Of a stretch of 19,752 nucleotides of DNA, positions 1 through 6,822 are shown piece by piece (within the stretch, counting starts at the first letter, position 1; each line of letters begins with the position of its first letter). A program made the translations under genes and the position numbers. Source of the stretch: Rhodoferax sp. (GTDB lineage: Bacteria; Pseudomonadota; Gammaproteobacteria; Burkholderiales; Burkholderiaceae_C); NCBI GenBank assembly GCA_021737905.1, contig JAIPDA010000011.1:1-19752 (forward strand). The letters run 5' to 3'. The notes under the pieces were generated by a model. The model was not told where the DNA came from. It was given only the letters and a program-made list of their open reading frames with translations, and did no database searches.

Positions 1-177
1 GCCTGTGAGATGCACGCGCTGGACCAATGGGCCGCCGGCGCGCTGCGTCAAGCCGACTTGACAGCGAAAATATTTTTACCCCTGCCCGTTTTAGGTGTTC
101 CGGGATGGTGGGCGCAGAACGAGGCGCCTTCTTTTTATGATGATCAACTGGTTTTTCGTCCGGCCCCGACCGCTTGA
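1..177 (+). CDS. C-terminal end of a DUF3025-like protein (5' truncated by window edge)
   Basis: An open frame runs from the first base to a TGA at 175-177, giving 58 residues of a protein that begins outside the window. The visible tail contains a Pro/Trp-rich stretch (LPVLGVPGWW) followed by an acidic/aromatic segment (SFYDDQLVFRP). I recall this as the typical carboxy end of DUF3025 proteins in betaproteobacteria. The function of that family is unknown to me. The gene is co-directional with htpX, about 77 nt upstream of it. The family call rests on a remembered motif in a short fragment, so it is moderate; the coding call itself is firmer because codon use and composition match the neighbours. 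Confidence 0.6.
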   Translation, partial: ACEMHALDQWAAGALRQADLTAKIFLPLPVLGVPGWWAQNEAPSFYDDQLVFRPAPTA

Positions 178-198
178 TATCGCGGGTTCAATCCCCAT

Positions 199-220
199 CT
201 GAACGGTTGTCAGTTTTTTT
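199..220 (+). terminator. Weak terminator-like hairpin after the DUF3025-like gene
   Basis: A 4-bp stem (CTGA/TCAG, 7-nt loop) is followed directly by seven T at 214-220. The stem is too short for a strong intrinsic terminator, but it lies between the upstream stop codon and the htpX start, so it may partly separate the two genes. Confidence 0.25.
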
Positions 221-254
221 GCAACAAGCACAACTCACGAAAGTGAATATTTTT

Positions 255-1124
255 ATGAAACGCATCTTTTTGTTTGTCATGACCAACCTGGCCATCGTCA
301 TGGTGCTGGGCATCGTCGCGAACGTGCTGGGTGTGAACCGCTTTTTGACCGCCAACGGCCTGGACCTGACGGCGCTGCTCGGATTTGCACTGATCATGGG
401 TTTTGGCGGCGCCTTCATCTCGCTCTTGATCAGCAAGCCGGTGGCCAAGTGGAGCTCTGGCGTGCGCGTGATCAACCAGCCGCAAAACGCGGACGAAGCC
501 TGGATCGTCGAGGTCGTCAGCCGTCTGGCTCAAAAAGCCGGCATCGGCATGCCCGAAGTCGGTATTTTTGAGGGCGAGCCCAATGCGTTTGCCACGGGCG
601 CCTTCAAAAATTCGGCGCTGGTGGCGGTGTCTACCGGCTTGCTGCAGGGCATGACCAAGGAAGAAATCGAGGCCGTGATCGGCCACGAAATCGCGCACAT
701 CGCCAACGGCGACATGGTCACGATGACGCTGATTCAGGGTGTGATGAACACCTTTGTGGTGTTCATCAGCCGGGTGGTGGGTTATGCCGTTGACAGTTTT
801 TTGCGCAAGGGGGACTCGCAGAGCTCCGGCCCGGGCATTGGTTATTACGTCACGACCATCGTGATGGACATCGTGCTGGGTTTTGCTGCGGCGATGGTGG
901 TGGCTTGGTTTTCGCGCCACCGCGAGTTTCGCGCTGACGCGGGTGCGGCGCAGTTGCTGGGCCGCAAGCAGCCCATGATCAATGCGCTGGCGCGTCTGGG
1001 CGGCATGGTGCCCGGCGAGTTGCCCAAGTCTGTGGCGGCTTTGGGCATTGCCGGTGGTGTGGGCGCTTTGTTTGCCACGCATCCGCCGATTGAACAGCGC
1101 ATTGCGGCTTTGCAGAACACCTGA
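255..1124 (+). CDS. htpX: Membrane zinc metalloprotease HtpX (M48B)
   Basis: HtpX is an inner-membrane, heat-shock-linked zinc protease that helps clear misfolded membrane proteins alongside FtsH. The 289-residue product is close to the 293 residues of E. coli HtpX. It opens with the typical start MKRIFLFVMTN and has two hydrophobic segments in roughly residues 4-60. The zinc motif HEIAH is at residues 144-148 and the third-ligand region EFRADAGAA follows with Glu at about 224; further hydrophobic segments lie between them (about 155-215). I chose ATG 255 because the open frame upstream of it overlaps the previous stop codon and does not resemble HtpX. No strong Shine-Dalgarno sequence is visible. 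A terminator follows about 25 nt after the stop. Confidence 0.96.
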   Translation: MKRIFLFVMTNLAIVMVLGIVANVLGVNRFLTANGLDLTALLGFALIMGFGGAFISLLISKPVAKWSSGVRVINQPQNADEAWIVEVVSRLAQKAGIGMPEVGIFEGEPNAFATGAFKNSALVAVSTGLLQGMTKEEIEAVIGHEIAHIANGDMVTMTLIQGVMNTFVVFISRVVGYAVDSFLRKGDSQSSGPGIGYYVTTIVMDIVLGFAAAMVVAWFSRHREFRADAGAAQLLGRKQPMINALARLGGMVPGELPKSVAALGIAGGVGALFATHPPIEQRIAALQNT

Positions 1125-1148
1125 CGCTGGCTGTTTTTTGCTTGCTTG

Positions 1149-1175
1149 AAAAGGCTGCCTTCGGGTGGCCTTTTT
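1149..1175 (+). terminator. Intrinsic terminator of htpX
   Basis: A 10-bp stem at 1150-1159 and 1164-1173 (two G-U wobbles) closes a TTCG tetraloop at 1160-1163. It has an A-run on the 5' side and a T-run on the 3' side, the classic Rho-independent form, 25 nt after the htpX stop codon. Confidence 0.88.
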
Positions 1176-1191
1176 CTTGGGTGCTGTGCGC

Positions 1192-1473
1192 TGCGGGTTG
1201 AGCCCGGCGGCGGCTGCCTCATAGGGGGGTACCCCAAATCGGCTGCCGCAGCCGGGGTCAACCCGCATTCATGCGCTGTATTGCTGTTGTGCGCTGCGGC
1301 TTGAGCCTGGCGGCGGCTGCCTCATAGGGGGGTACCCCAAATCGGCTGCCGCAGCCGGGGTCAGCCCGGATTCACGCGCTGGGCTGGTGCTGTGCGCTGC
1401 GTCTTGAGCCTGGCAGCGGCTGCCTCATAGGGGGGTACCCCAAATCGGCTGCCGCCGCCAGGCTCAAGACGCA
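1192..1473. repeat. Three tandem 76-bp palindromes, 103-bp period
   Basis: Three copies lie at 1192-1267, 1295-1370 and 1398-1473, each 76 bp and exactly 103 bp apart. Each consists of two 27-nt arms around a centre containing GGGGTACCCC. A core of about 36 nt, from the inner arm end through the centre to the opposite inner arm end, is identical in all three. The outer arms differ between copies. By hand pairing, copy 1 matches at 24 of 27 arm positions, copy 3 at 25 of 27, and copy 2 at about 20 plus two wobbles. Between copies 1 and 3, arm positions 5, 6 and 14 change on both sides so that pairing is kept. The array lies between the convergent 3' ends of htpX and rnpB. It resembles a REP/BIME-type element, but I do not recognise a named family. 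It contains no gene. Confidence 0.85.
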
Positions 1474-1528
1474 TCTACCGGCGGGGTGGTGCGACGGCTT
1501 TTTGGGTCCGGCGGCCCTTTTACGGACC

Positions 1529-1558
1529 GTCATCCTCGCGAACGCGGGGATCCATCTT
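1529..1558 (-). repeat. Single copy of a short palindromic repeat (same family as the 3722-3941 array)
   Basis: The reverse complement of this 30-nt stretch matches the conserved part of the array at 3722-3941. It forms a 9-bp hairpin with one mismatch or wobble around a 2-nt loop (arms ATCCYCGCG/CGCGNGGAT). Similar repeats are scattered through many proteobacterial genomes and superficially resemble neisserial dRS3 repeats. It lies 20-50 nt past the rnpB 3' end and is inverted relative to the array. Confidence 0.75.
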
Positions 1559-1578
1559 CTTCCCCGCTTCTGAAATAA

Positions 1579-1908
1579 GTGTGAAGCTCGCCGATAAGCC
1601 GGATTCTGTGCGTTGGCCTTTCTTGCGAAAGACGAACGTGACCGCCATTAATCTGGGCCGGGGGTCGCCCCGCCGGCTCAATGCTACCTACCCGCCAGCT
1701 CTGCGGAACCACATCAACGCTGGCCTACTTGGTATTGCTGCGCGTAGAGATTGCCCGTTTCACCCGGACTGAACCGGCTCGTCTCTGTTGCTCTGATCCT
1801 CACCTTGCGGTGGAGAGGTGTTACCTCCTACGCTGTCCTGTGCAGTCCGGACGTTCCTCCAGTGCCTGGTTTCCCAGATTGCACCAGCGGCGGTCTGGCG
1901 TGCTTCAC
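1579..1908 (-). ncRNA. rnpB: RNase P RNA, bacterial class A
   Basis: This is the catalytic RNA of RNase P, which matures the 5' ends of tRNAs. Read on the minus strand, the first conserved region is GGAGGAACGTCCGGAC (1860-1845). The 3' conserved region ACAGAATCCGGCTTATCGG is at 1609-1591. These two form the P4 core of the molecule. The ends pair to give helix P1: GTGAAGC..CGCC at 1908-1897 against GGCGAGCTTCAC at 1592-1581. The length of about 330 nt is slightly shorter than E. coli M1 RNA (377 nt). The exact mature 3' end is uncertain by a few bases. The gene is divergent from the FAD oxidoreductase gene and convergent with htpX. I see no clear intrinsic terminator with a T-run after it. Confidence 0.96.
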
Positions 1909-1915
1909 GGGGTTG

Positions 1916-1942
1916 ATTATCTGCGCAGACGGTCTCCTTCAA
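1916..1942 (-). promoter_or_regulatory. Candidate promoter of rnpB
   Basis: On the minus strand, TTGAAG (1942-1937) and GATAAT (1921-1916) are separated by 15 nt. The P1 5' end at 1908 lies 7 nt after the -10 hexamer, so the inferred start would coincide with the RNA 5' end. The spacer is shorter than the usual 16-18 nt, which lowers confidence. Confidence 0.5.
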
Positions 1943-1963
1943 GACTGCTTCAGGCGCAAGGCC

Positions 1964-1969
1964 TAAAAT
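1964..1969 (+). promoter_or_regulatory. Possible -10 element of the FAD oxidoreductase gene
   Basis: TAAAAT is a good -10 hexamer 45 nt before the ATG at 2015. I see no convincing -35 partner at 16-18 nt, so this is only a suggestion. Confidence 0.25.
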
Positions 1970-2014
1970 CAAGTTCTTGATCCGGAAAACGGATCCACTT
2001 CAAAGGACACCGCC

Positions 2015-3691
2015 ATGCTGCGTTTGACCGAGCTCAAGCTCCCGCTGGACCATGGCGAGGCCGCCCTGCCGGCGCTGATTGTCAAGACCCTGGGCATCAC
2101 GCCCGCTGAGCTGGCCGGCTACCACATCCACAAGCGCAGCTATGACGCGCGCAAGCAAAAGCTGCTGCTGGTCTACATCGTTCACGTCACGCTCAGCAGC
2201 CCGGCGCTGGAAGAGCAACTGATCGCGCAGTTCGCCGGCCATCCGCACATCGGTCGCGCGCCTGACCTGGCTTATTACCCGCCCACGCAGGCTGCGCAAG
2301 CCCCGGCTATCCGTCCGGTGGTGATCGGCTTCGGGCCTTGCGGTATTTTTGCGGCGCTGCTGCTGGCGCAGATGGGTTTCAAGCCCATCGTGCTGGAGCG
2401 CGGTAAGAAAGTACGAGAGCGCACCAAGGACACCTGGGGCCTGTGGCGCAAGCAGGTGTTGCACCCGGAGTCGAACGTGCAGTTCGGCGAGGGCGGTGCC
2501 GGCACTTTTTCAGACGGCAAGCTCTGGAGCCAGATCAAGGACCCGCGCCACCTGGGGCGCAAGGTGATGCTGGAGTTCGTCAAGGCCGGCGCGCCTGAAG
2601 AAATTTTGCTGGTCAGCAAACCGCACATCGGCACCTTCAAGCTGGTCAAGGTGGTCGAGCACATGCGCGAGCAGATCGAGGCGTTGGGCGGCGAGATCCG
2701 CTTTCAGCAGCGCGTGAGCGACGTGCAGATTGAGCGCAACGCAGACGGCCTGCACATCCGCGGCCTGACGGTGGACAAGCTGGCCGACGGCAGCCGTTAC
2801 GAGTTGCGCGCCGACCACGTGGTGCTGGCACCGGGGCACAGCGCGCGCGATACCTTTGCCATGCTGCATGAGCGTGGCGTTTTCATGGAAGCCAAGCCTT
2901 TTTCAATCGGCTTTCGCATCGAGCATCCGCAGGGCTTGATCGACCGTGCGCGTCTGGGCCAGCATGCCGGCCACCCGCTGCTGGGCGCGGCCGACTACAA
3001 GCTGGTGCACCACGCCGCCAATGGGCGCAGCGTCTACAGTTTTTGCATGTGCCCGGGCGGCACGGTGGTGGCCGCCACTTCGGAAGTCGGCCGCGTGGTG
3101 ACCAACGGCATGAGCCAGTATTCACGCAACGAGCGCAATGCCAACGCCGGCATCGTGGTCGGCATTGCGCCGGCTGACTTTGTGGAAGGTGCGATTGCCG
3201 GCCAGCCGGTGCATCCACTGGCGGGCATTGCTTTTCAGCGCCAGCTCGAGTCGAACGCTTACACGCTGGGCGGCAGCAGCTACGAAGCGCCTGGCCAGCT
3301 GGTCGGCGACTTTCTGGCTGCCCGTGCGTCCAGCATGCTGGGCAGCGTGGAGCCCTCGTACAAGCCCGGCGTGCACCTCACCGACCTGGCCGGCGCACTG
3401 CCCGGTTATGCGATTGCGGCGATGCGCGAAGCCTTACCGGCCTTTGGCAAAAAGATCAAAGGCTTTGACATGCCCGACGCGGTGCTGACGGGCGTGGAGA
3501 CACGCACCTCGTCACCGCTGCGCATCACGCGCGGCGACGACTTTCAAAGCCTGAACGTCAAGGGCCTGTACCCGGCCGGCGAAGGCGCCAGTTATGCCGG
3601 CGGTATTTTGTCTGCGGGTGTGGATGGGATCGAGGTGGCTGAAGCGGTGGCGCTGAGTATCGCGGCGCAGAACGCCGTGATGTCTGCGTAG
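2015..3691 (+). CDS. NAD(P)/FAD-dependent oxidoreductase, COG2509 type
   Basis: The 558-residue product has a Rossmann dinucleotide-binding motif (VIGFGPCG, GxGxxG at residues 105-110) placed after an N-terminal extension of about 100 residues. That arrangement is typical of COG2509 'uncharacterised FAD-dependent dehydrogenases'. The conserved segment FGEGGAGTFSDGKL at about 159-172 and a C-terminal flavin-binding block (GLYPAGEGASYAGGI) also fit. The substrate and physiological role are not known to me. The start is ATG 2015, with AAAGGA at 2002-2007, 7 nt upstream. The gene stands alone: it is divergent from rnpB and followed by the palindrome array. No signal peptide or membrane segment is apparent, so a cytosolic location is expected. 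Confidence 0.9.
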   Translation: MLRLTELKLPLDHGEAALPALIVKTLGITPAELAGYHIHKRSYDARKQKLLLVYIVHVTLSSPALEEQLIAQFAGHPHIGRAPDLAYYPPTQAAQAPAIRPVVIGFGPCGIFAALLLAQMGFKPIVLERGKKVRERTKDTWGLWRKQVLHPESNVQFGEGGAGTFSDGKLWSQIKDPRHLGRKVMLEFVKAGAPEEILLVSKPHIGTFKLVKVVEHMREQIEALGGEIRFQQRVSDVQIERNADGLHIRGLTVDKLADGSRYELRADHVVLAPGHSARDTFAMLHERGVFMEAKPFSIGFRIEHPQGLIDRARLGQHAGHPLLGAADYKLVHHAANGRSVYSFCMCPGGTVVAATSEVGRVVTNGMSQYSRNERNANAGIVVGIAPADFVEGAIAGQPVHPLAGIAFQRQLESNAYTLGGSSYEAPGQLVGDFLAARASSMLGSVEPSYKPGVHLTDLAGALPGYAIAAMREALPAFGKKIKGFDMPDAVLTGVETRTSSPLRITRGDDFQSLNVKGLYPAGEGASYAGGILSAGVDGIEVAEAVALSIAAQNAVMSA

Positions 3692-3721
3692 GCAGGCCAA
3701 CCTTTTTACGGTCGGACTGAA

Positions 3722-3941
3722 GATGGATCCCCGCGTTCGCGAGGATGACGGAGTGGGTTCGAGAGCGCAGATAGATCCCCGCGTTCGCGAGGATGATGGA
3801 GGTGGTTCGGGAGCGCTGATGGATCCCCGCGTTCGCGAGGATGACGGAGGTGGTTCGGGAGCGCAGATGGATCCCCGCGTTCGCGAAGATGGCGGAGGTG
3901 GTTCGAGAGCGCAGATGGATCCCCGCGTTCGCGAGGATGAC
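3722..3941 (+). repeat. Five-copy palindromic repeat array, 48-bp period
   Basis: Copies start at 3722, 3770, 3818, 3866 and 3914, exactly 48 bp apart. The last is partial. Each has about 30 conserved nt containing a 9-bp hairpin with a TT loop (GATCCCCGCG/CGCGAGGATG), then about 18 nt that are also similar between copies. Because 48 is a multiple of three and stop codons are absent, the array stays open in several frames on both strands, giving repetitive ORFs with a DPRVRED motif; these are very likely spurious. A sixth copy lies inverted at 1529-1558. The array fills the gap of about 300 nt between the oxidoreductase gene and the convergent NUDIX/MBL gene. Confidence 0.9.
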
Positions 3942-3995
3942 ATTGGGGGGCGCAGAAACCCATCCCCGCGTCAGTCGAATCCAGTCACCGCGCCC

Positions 3996-5627
3996 TCAAG
4001 GCGCCATCGACTCTAGGCGTTGCACGTGCGCCAGCAGTGAGCGTTTGGCCACCGGCCAGATGCGGGCGTCCACGTCGTCATAAGCCTGTGCCACCCAGTC
4101 GTCCATCGTGCCTTGTGGGTCGGCTTGCATCACTCTCAAGATCTTGGCCTCGCGCTGCAGGCGGTGGGCCCGCAGCCTGGCAATCGCCTGGCTGGCCTGG
4201 TCCAGCACGTAACCATGCGCCGGCAAAATGAACTCGATCCGGTGCGCCTCACATGCGGTGCTCAGCAGGTCCAGCGAGGCCAGGTAATCGTTCATGTCGC
4301 CGTCGGGCGGGTCGACCACCGTGGTGCTGCCGTTGAGGATGTGGTCGCCGCTGAACAGCAGGCCGTCTTCGAGCAGCACCAGACAAACATGGTTGGCCGC
4401 GTGGCCGGGCGTGTGCAGCACCAACAAGGTGTGCGTGCTGTCTGCCTGGCCCAGGCGCAAGCGCTCGCCGTGCGCCAGGGCGCGGTCAGGCACAAAGTGG
4501 CTGTTGGCGCGTGCGGTCGGCTCTGAGGGCAAACCGAGAATCGGCGGCCTGGTGGCGCACAAGGCTTGCAGGGGCAGGGCGCCGGGTGAGTGGTCCGCAT
4601 GCGAGTGCGTGCAGACAATCATGCGAATGTCGCCACCGGCGGCCAGCCACAGACGCTGCAGGTGGTCGGCATCGGCCGGGCCGGGATCGATGACGATGTA
4701 ACCCGTGGCCGCTTCGCCGACCAGGTAGCTGTTGGTGCCCGGGCCGGTCATCACGCCGGGGTTGGGTGCGGTCAGGCGTTGCAGGTTCTTCAACAAGGGC
4801 ACGGGCCGCGCTGTCTGCCAGTCCAGCGCGTGAACAATTTGCCCGTCGGGGCAGGTCAGGTGCAGCTCGCCATAGGCGCTTTCGTGCTCCATGAAGCGGG
4901 CCTGGCGGCCTTGCAGCATGCCGGCGCGCGGGCAGGAGGTCCACAGCGGCTCATCGTTGCGCGCGCAGTCGGCCAGCACCGCATCGACGCTGCCGTAGTG
5001 GCGAAGGCGCTCCAGGGTGCGCACCGTCGGGAACAGCATGAACAACTGGTCTGCGGCATGCCGCGCCAGGGCTTGCGTGGGGCTGAGCCAGACCGGCTCG
5101 AACTGCTCGGACTCGTCGGCCACCGGCTGCTGGCCGGCAGGCATGCGCGCCACCAGAAAGGGCACGTCAAAGCGTTTGGGCAAGTCGCGGTCTGTCACCC
5201 AGTGCGCCAGCACATACACCTCGTCAGCTGCCAAGCGCAATCCTTGTTCTTGACACTGCGCGGCAAAAGGCAGGTGGCGGTCTAAGTTGGCGATGTCTGC
5301 ATCGCTGGCATGACTGCCGTCAGCTCTGCGGGCCAGCAAAATGCCGAGTTCTTCAAAACTTTCGCGGATGGCGGCGATCGCCTGTGTCAGGTGCAGATCG
5401 CTTTGCGAGGCCCGCCGCGTCGATTGGCCGTGCGCCAGAGCATCGGCCGCATCAATGCCGCCACCCGGAAAGACATAGGCACCGGGGGCAAAACTGGCGG
5501 TGGCCGAGCGTCGCGTCATCAGCACCTCGACGCCGCTCCCGCCGTCGCGCAGCAGCAGCACGGTAGCAGCCGGGAGCAAGGGCGCCGGTTCGCGCTGTGT
5601 GTAAAGGAGTTGAGAGCTTCTTGCCAT
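3996..5627 (-). CDS. NUDIX hydrolase-metallo-beta-lactamase fold fusion protein
   Basis: The 543-residue product joins two hydrolase domains. Residues of about 20-210 resemble a NUDT19-like NUDIX domain: GGG at about 55-57, then a roughly 30-residue insertion before RESFEELG (88-95), so the NUDIX box is split. Residues of about 275-475 form an MBL-fold domain with the metal motif THSHADH at 340-346, then HTPGHAANH and FSGDH. The C-terminus has the short helical segment seen in LACTB2-like MBL proteins. Substrates are unknown; a nucleotide or CoA derivative for the NUDIX part and a thioester or RNA substrate for the MBL part would be family-based guesses. I prefer ATG 5627; an in-frame ATG at 5663 is possible. 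No Shine-Dalgarno is visible at either. It is divergent from the Bug-type gene. Confidence 0.87.
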   Translation of the reverse strand: MARSSQLLYTQREPAPLLPAATVLLLRDGGSGVEVLMTRRSATASFAPGAYVFPGGGIDAADALAHGQSTRRASQSDLHLTQAIAAIRESFEELGILLARRADGSHASDADIANLDRHLPFAAQCQEQGLRLAADEVYVLAHWVTDRDLPKRFDVPFLVARMPAGQQPVADESEQFEPVWLSPTQALARHAADQLFMLFPTVRTLERLRHYGSVDAVLADCARNDEPLWTSCPRAGMLQGRQARFMEHESAYGELHLTCPDGQIVHALDWQTARPVPLLKNLQRLTAPNPGVMTGPGTNSYLVGEAATGYIVIDPGPADADHLQRLWLAAGGDIRMIVCTHSHADHSPGALPLQALCATRPPILGLPSEPTARANSHFVPDRALAHGERLRLGQADSTHTLLVLHTPGHAANHVCLVLLEDGLLFSGDHILNGSTTVVDPPDGDMNDYLASLDLLSTACEAHRIEFILPAHGYVLDQASQAIARLRAHRLQREAKILRVMQADPQGTMDDWVAQAYDDVDARIWPVAKRSLLAHVQRLESMAP

Positions 5628-5633
5628 GGGCGC

Positions 5634-5639
5634 ATTTTG
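5634..5639 (-). promoter_or_regulatory. Possible -10 element directly upstream of the NUDIX/MBL gene
   Basis: On the minus strand CAAAAT ends exactly 6 nt before ATG 5627, a spacing that would start transcription at or near the start codon (leaderless). No good -35 hexamer is visible. Two other genes in the window show the same arrangement. Confidence 0.25.
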
Positions 5640-5764
5640 CCTGCAAGCGTGAGCGCCCAGCATCGGTCGATGCAGCCGCTGCTAGGGGCTGCGTAAGTAC
5701 TTTCCTGAATAGCCAAGCCACGGCATGTCGCGATACTGGCAGTTTATTGTCAAAGGCCAACATC

Positions 5765-6757
5765 ATGATGAAACACTGGATTTTGAAGTCCGCCCAGACC
5801 GTCGCTAGCGTGGCCTGTGTCGGTGCGGCGCTGGCTGCTGCACCTGCCGCCTGGGCGCAAGCCGCCTGGCCGAGCAAGCCGATCAAGTTCGTGGCGGTGT
5901 TTCCGCCCGGTGGCTCGGTCGATCAGGTGGCACGCATTCTGGCTGTGCCTCTGTCGCAGCAACTCGGTCAAAACATCATCGTCGAGAACAAGGGCGGCGC
6001 GTCCGGCTCTATCGGCGCGGCGGCGGTGGCTGCCTCGCCCGCTGATGGCTACACCTTTGCGGTGGTTTTTGACACCCACGGCGTCAATCCCAGCCTGATC
6101 CCGGGCCTGCCTTTTGACACGCGCAAAGACCTGGCTGCGGTCTCGCTCATCGGCACCTCGGCCATGGTGCTGGCCACCTTTTCGGGCTCTGAGTACAAAA
6201 GTTTCGGTGACGTGGTGGCGGCCGCCAAAGCCAAGAAAAACGTCAACTACGGCAGTATCGGTTCGGGCAGCCTGGGCCACCTGGCCATGGCCTTGCTCAG
6301 CAAGAGCGGCAATATCGATTGGCAGCACGTGCCCTACAAAGGCGGCGGCCCGCTGATGGCTGATGCGGTGGCCGGCCATGTACCTTTGTCTATCGGCTCG
6401 GTGTTCGTGACCAAGCCGCACATCGACAGCGGCCGCCTGCGCCCGCTGGCTGTCACCACCAGCAAGCGCGTGCCAGATCTGCCCAACGTGCCAACCGTGG
6501 CTGAAAGCGGTTTTGCCGGCTTTGACGCGCCGGCCTGGTGGGCTATTTTGGCGCCGGCCAAAACACCGCCTGAAGTGCTCAAGCGCATGAATGAAGAAAT
6601 CAACAAGGCCCTGAAAACCCCCGAGATCGCCAAGAAGCTGGACGCCCAGGGCATTGACATCGTCGGTGGCACACCTGCAGCAGCAGATGCTTTCATCGGC
6701 AAGCAGATCGACATCTGGGCCAAGGTGGTCAAAGACAACGGCATCAAGCCCGACTGA
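5765..6757 (+). CDS. Bug/TctC-family periplasmic substrate-binding protein
   Basis: These are extracytoplasmic solute receptors, often of tripartite tricarboxylate transporters, which bind small carboxylates or related ligands. The 330-residue product has a clear Sec signal peptide: basic start MMKHWILK, an Ala-rich hydrophobic core and a likely AWA cleavage site near residue 31. The mature part starts with the family signature WPSKPIKFVAVFPPGGSVDQ and continues with ENKGGASGSIGAAAVA and VPYKGGGP, all typical of Bug proteins. AAAGG at about 5754-5758 supports ATG 5765 (ATG 5768 is the next choice). No tctA or tctB permease genes are adjacent, so this is an orphan receptor, as is common in Burkholderiales. 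The ligand cannot be inferred. A strong terminator follows. Confidence 0.93.
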   Translation: MMKHWILKSAQTVASVACVGAALAAAPAAWAQAAWPSKPIKFVAVFPPGGSVDQVARILAVPLSQQLGQNIIVENKGGASGSIGAAAVAASPADGYTFAVVFDTHGVNPSLIPGLPFDTRKDLAAVSLIGTSAMVLATFSGSEYKSFGDVVAAAKAKKNVNYGSIGSGSLGHLAMALLSKSGNIDWQHVPYKGGGPLMADAVAGHVPLSIGSVFVTKPHIDSGRLRPLAVTTSKRVPDLPNVPTVAESGFAGFDAPAWWAILAPAKTPPEVLKRMNEEINKALKTPEIAKKLDAQGIDIVGGTPAAADAFIGKQIDIWAKVVKDNGIKPD

Positions 6758-6778
6758 AACCCTCAAGTCTTCTGGCAC

Positions 6779-6807
6779 AAAGGCGCGGCGGGTCCGCGCC
6801 TTTTTTT
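6779..6807 (+). terminator. Intrinsic terminator of the Bug-type gene
   Basis: A perfect 10-bp stem (AAAGGCGCGG at 6779-6788, CCGCGCCTTT at 6794-6803) surrounds a 5-nt loop and ends in a run of seven T (6801-6807). It lies 21 nt after the stop codon, between convergent genes. Confidence 0.93.
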
Positions 6808-6822
6808 GTGCCTGGCGCTGGC

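Noticed and set aside
182..196. A tRNA T-loop-like sequence (GGGTTCAATCCC)
   Set aside because: No acceptor stem, anticodon arm or D arm can be paired around it; a chance match.
210..1268. A 352-codon minus-strand frame across htpX
   Set aside because: Shadow of htpX, which has clear HtpX motifs; the antisense product is His/Gln-rich with no family likeness.
1192..1473. Tandem repeat array as a possible CRISPR
   Set aside because: Each unit is a long palindrome and the sequence between units is similar too, so there are no unique spacers; no cas genes are near.
1501..1530. A terminator after rnpB on the minus strand
   Set aside because: A GGTCCG/CGGACC pairing with a 12-nt loop exists, but no T-run follows it on the minus strand.
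1581..1980. Open frames on both strands between 1530 and 1980
   Set aside because: The stretch is RNase P RNA and its promoter; the frames are a by-product of a structured, GC-rich RNA gene.
3706..4016. Repetitive proteins with DPRVRED or RERGDPSA units, and a possible CRISPR
   Set aside because: They follow from a 48-bp palindromic repeat open on both strands. The 18-nt intervals are conserved rather than unique, so it is not CRISPR either.
5750..6778. A 342-codon minus-strand frame across the Bug-type gene
   Set aside because: Shadow of a gene with a signal peptide and Bug signatures; the frame also runs into the terminator hairpin.
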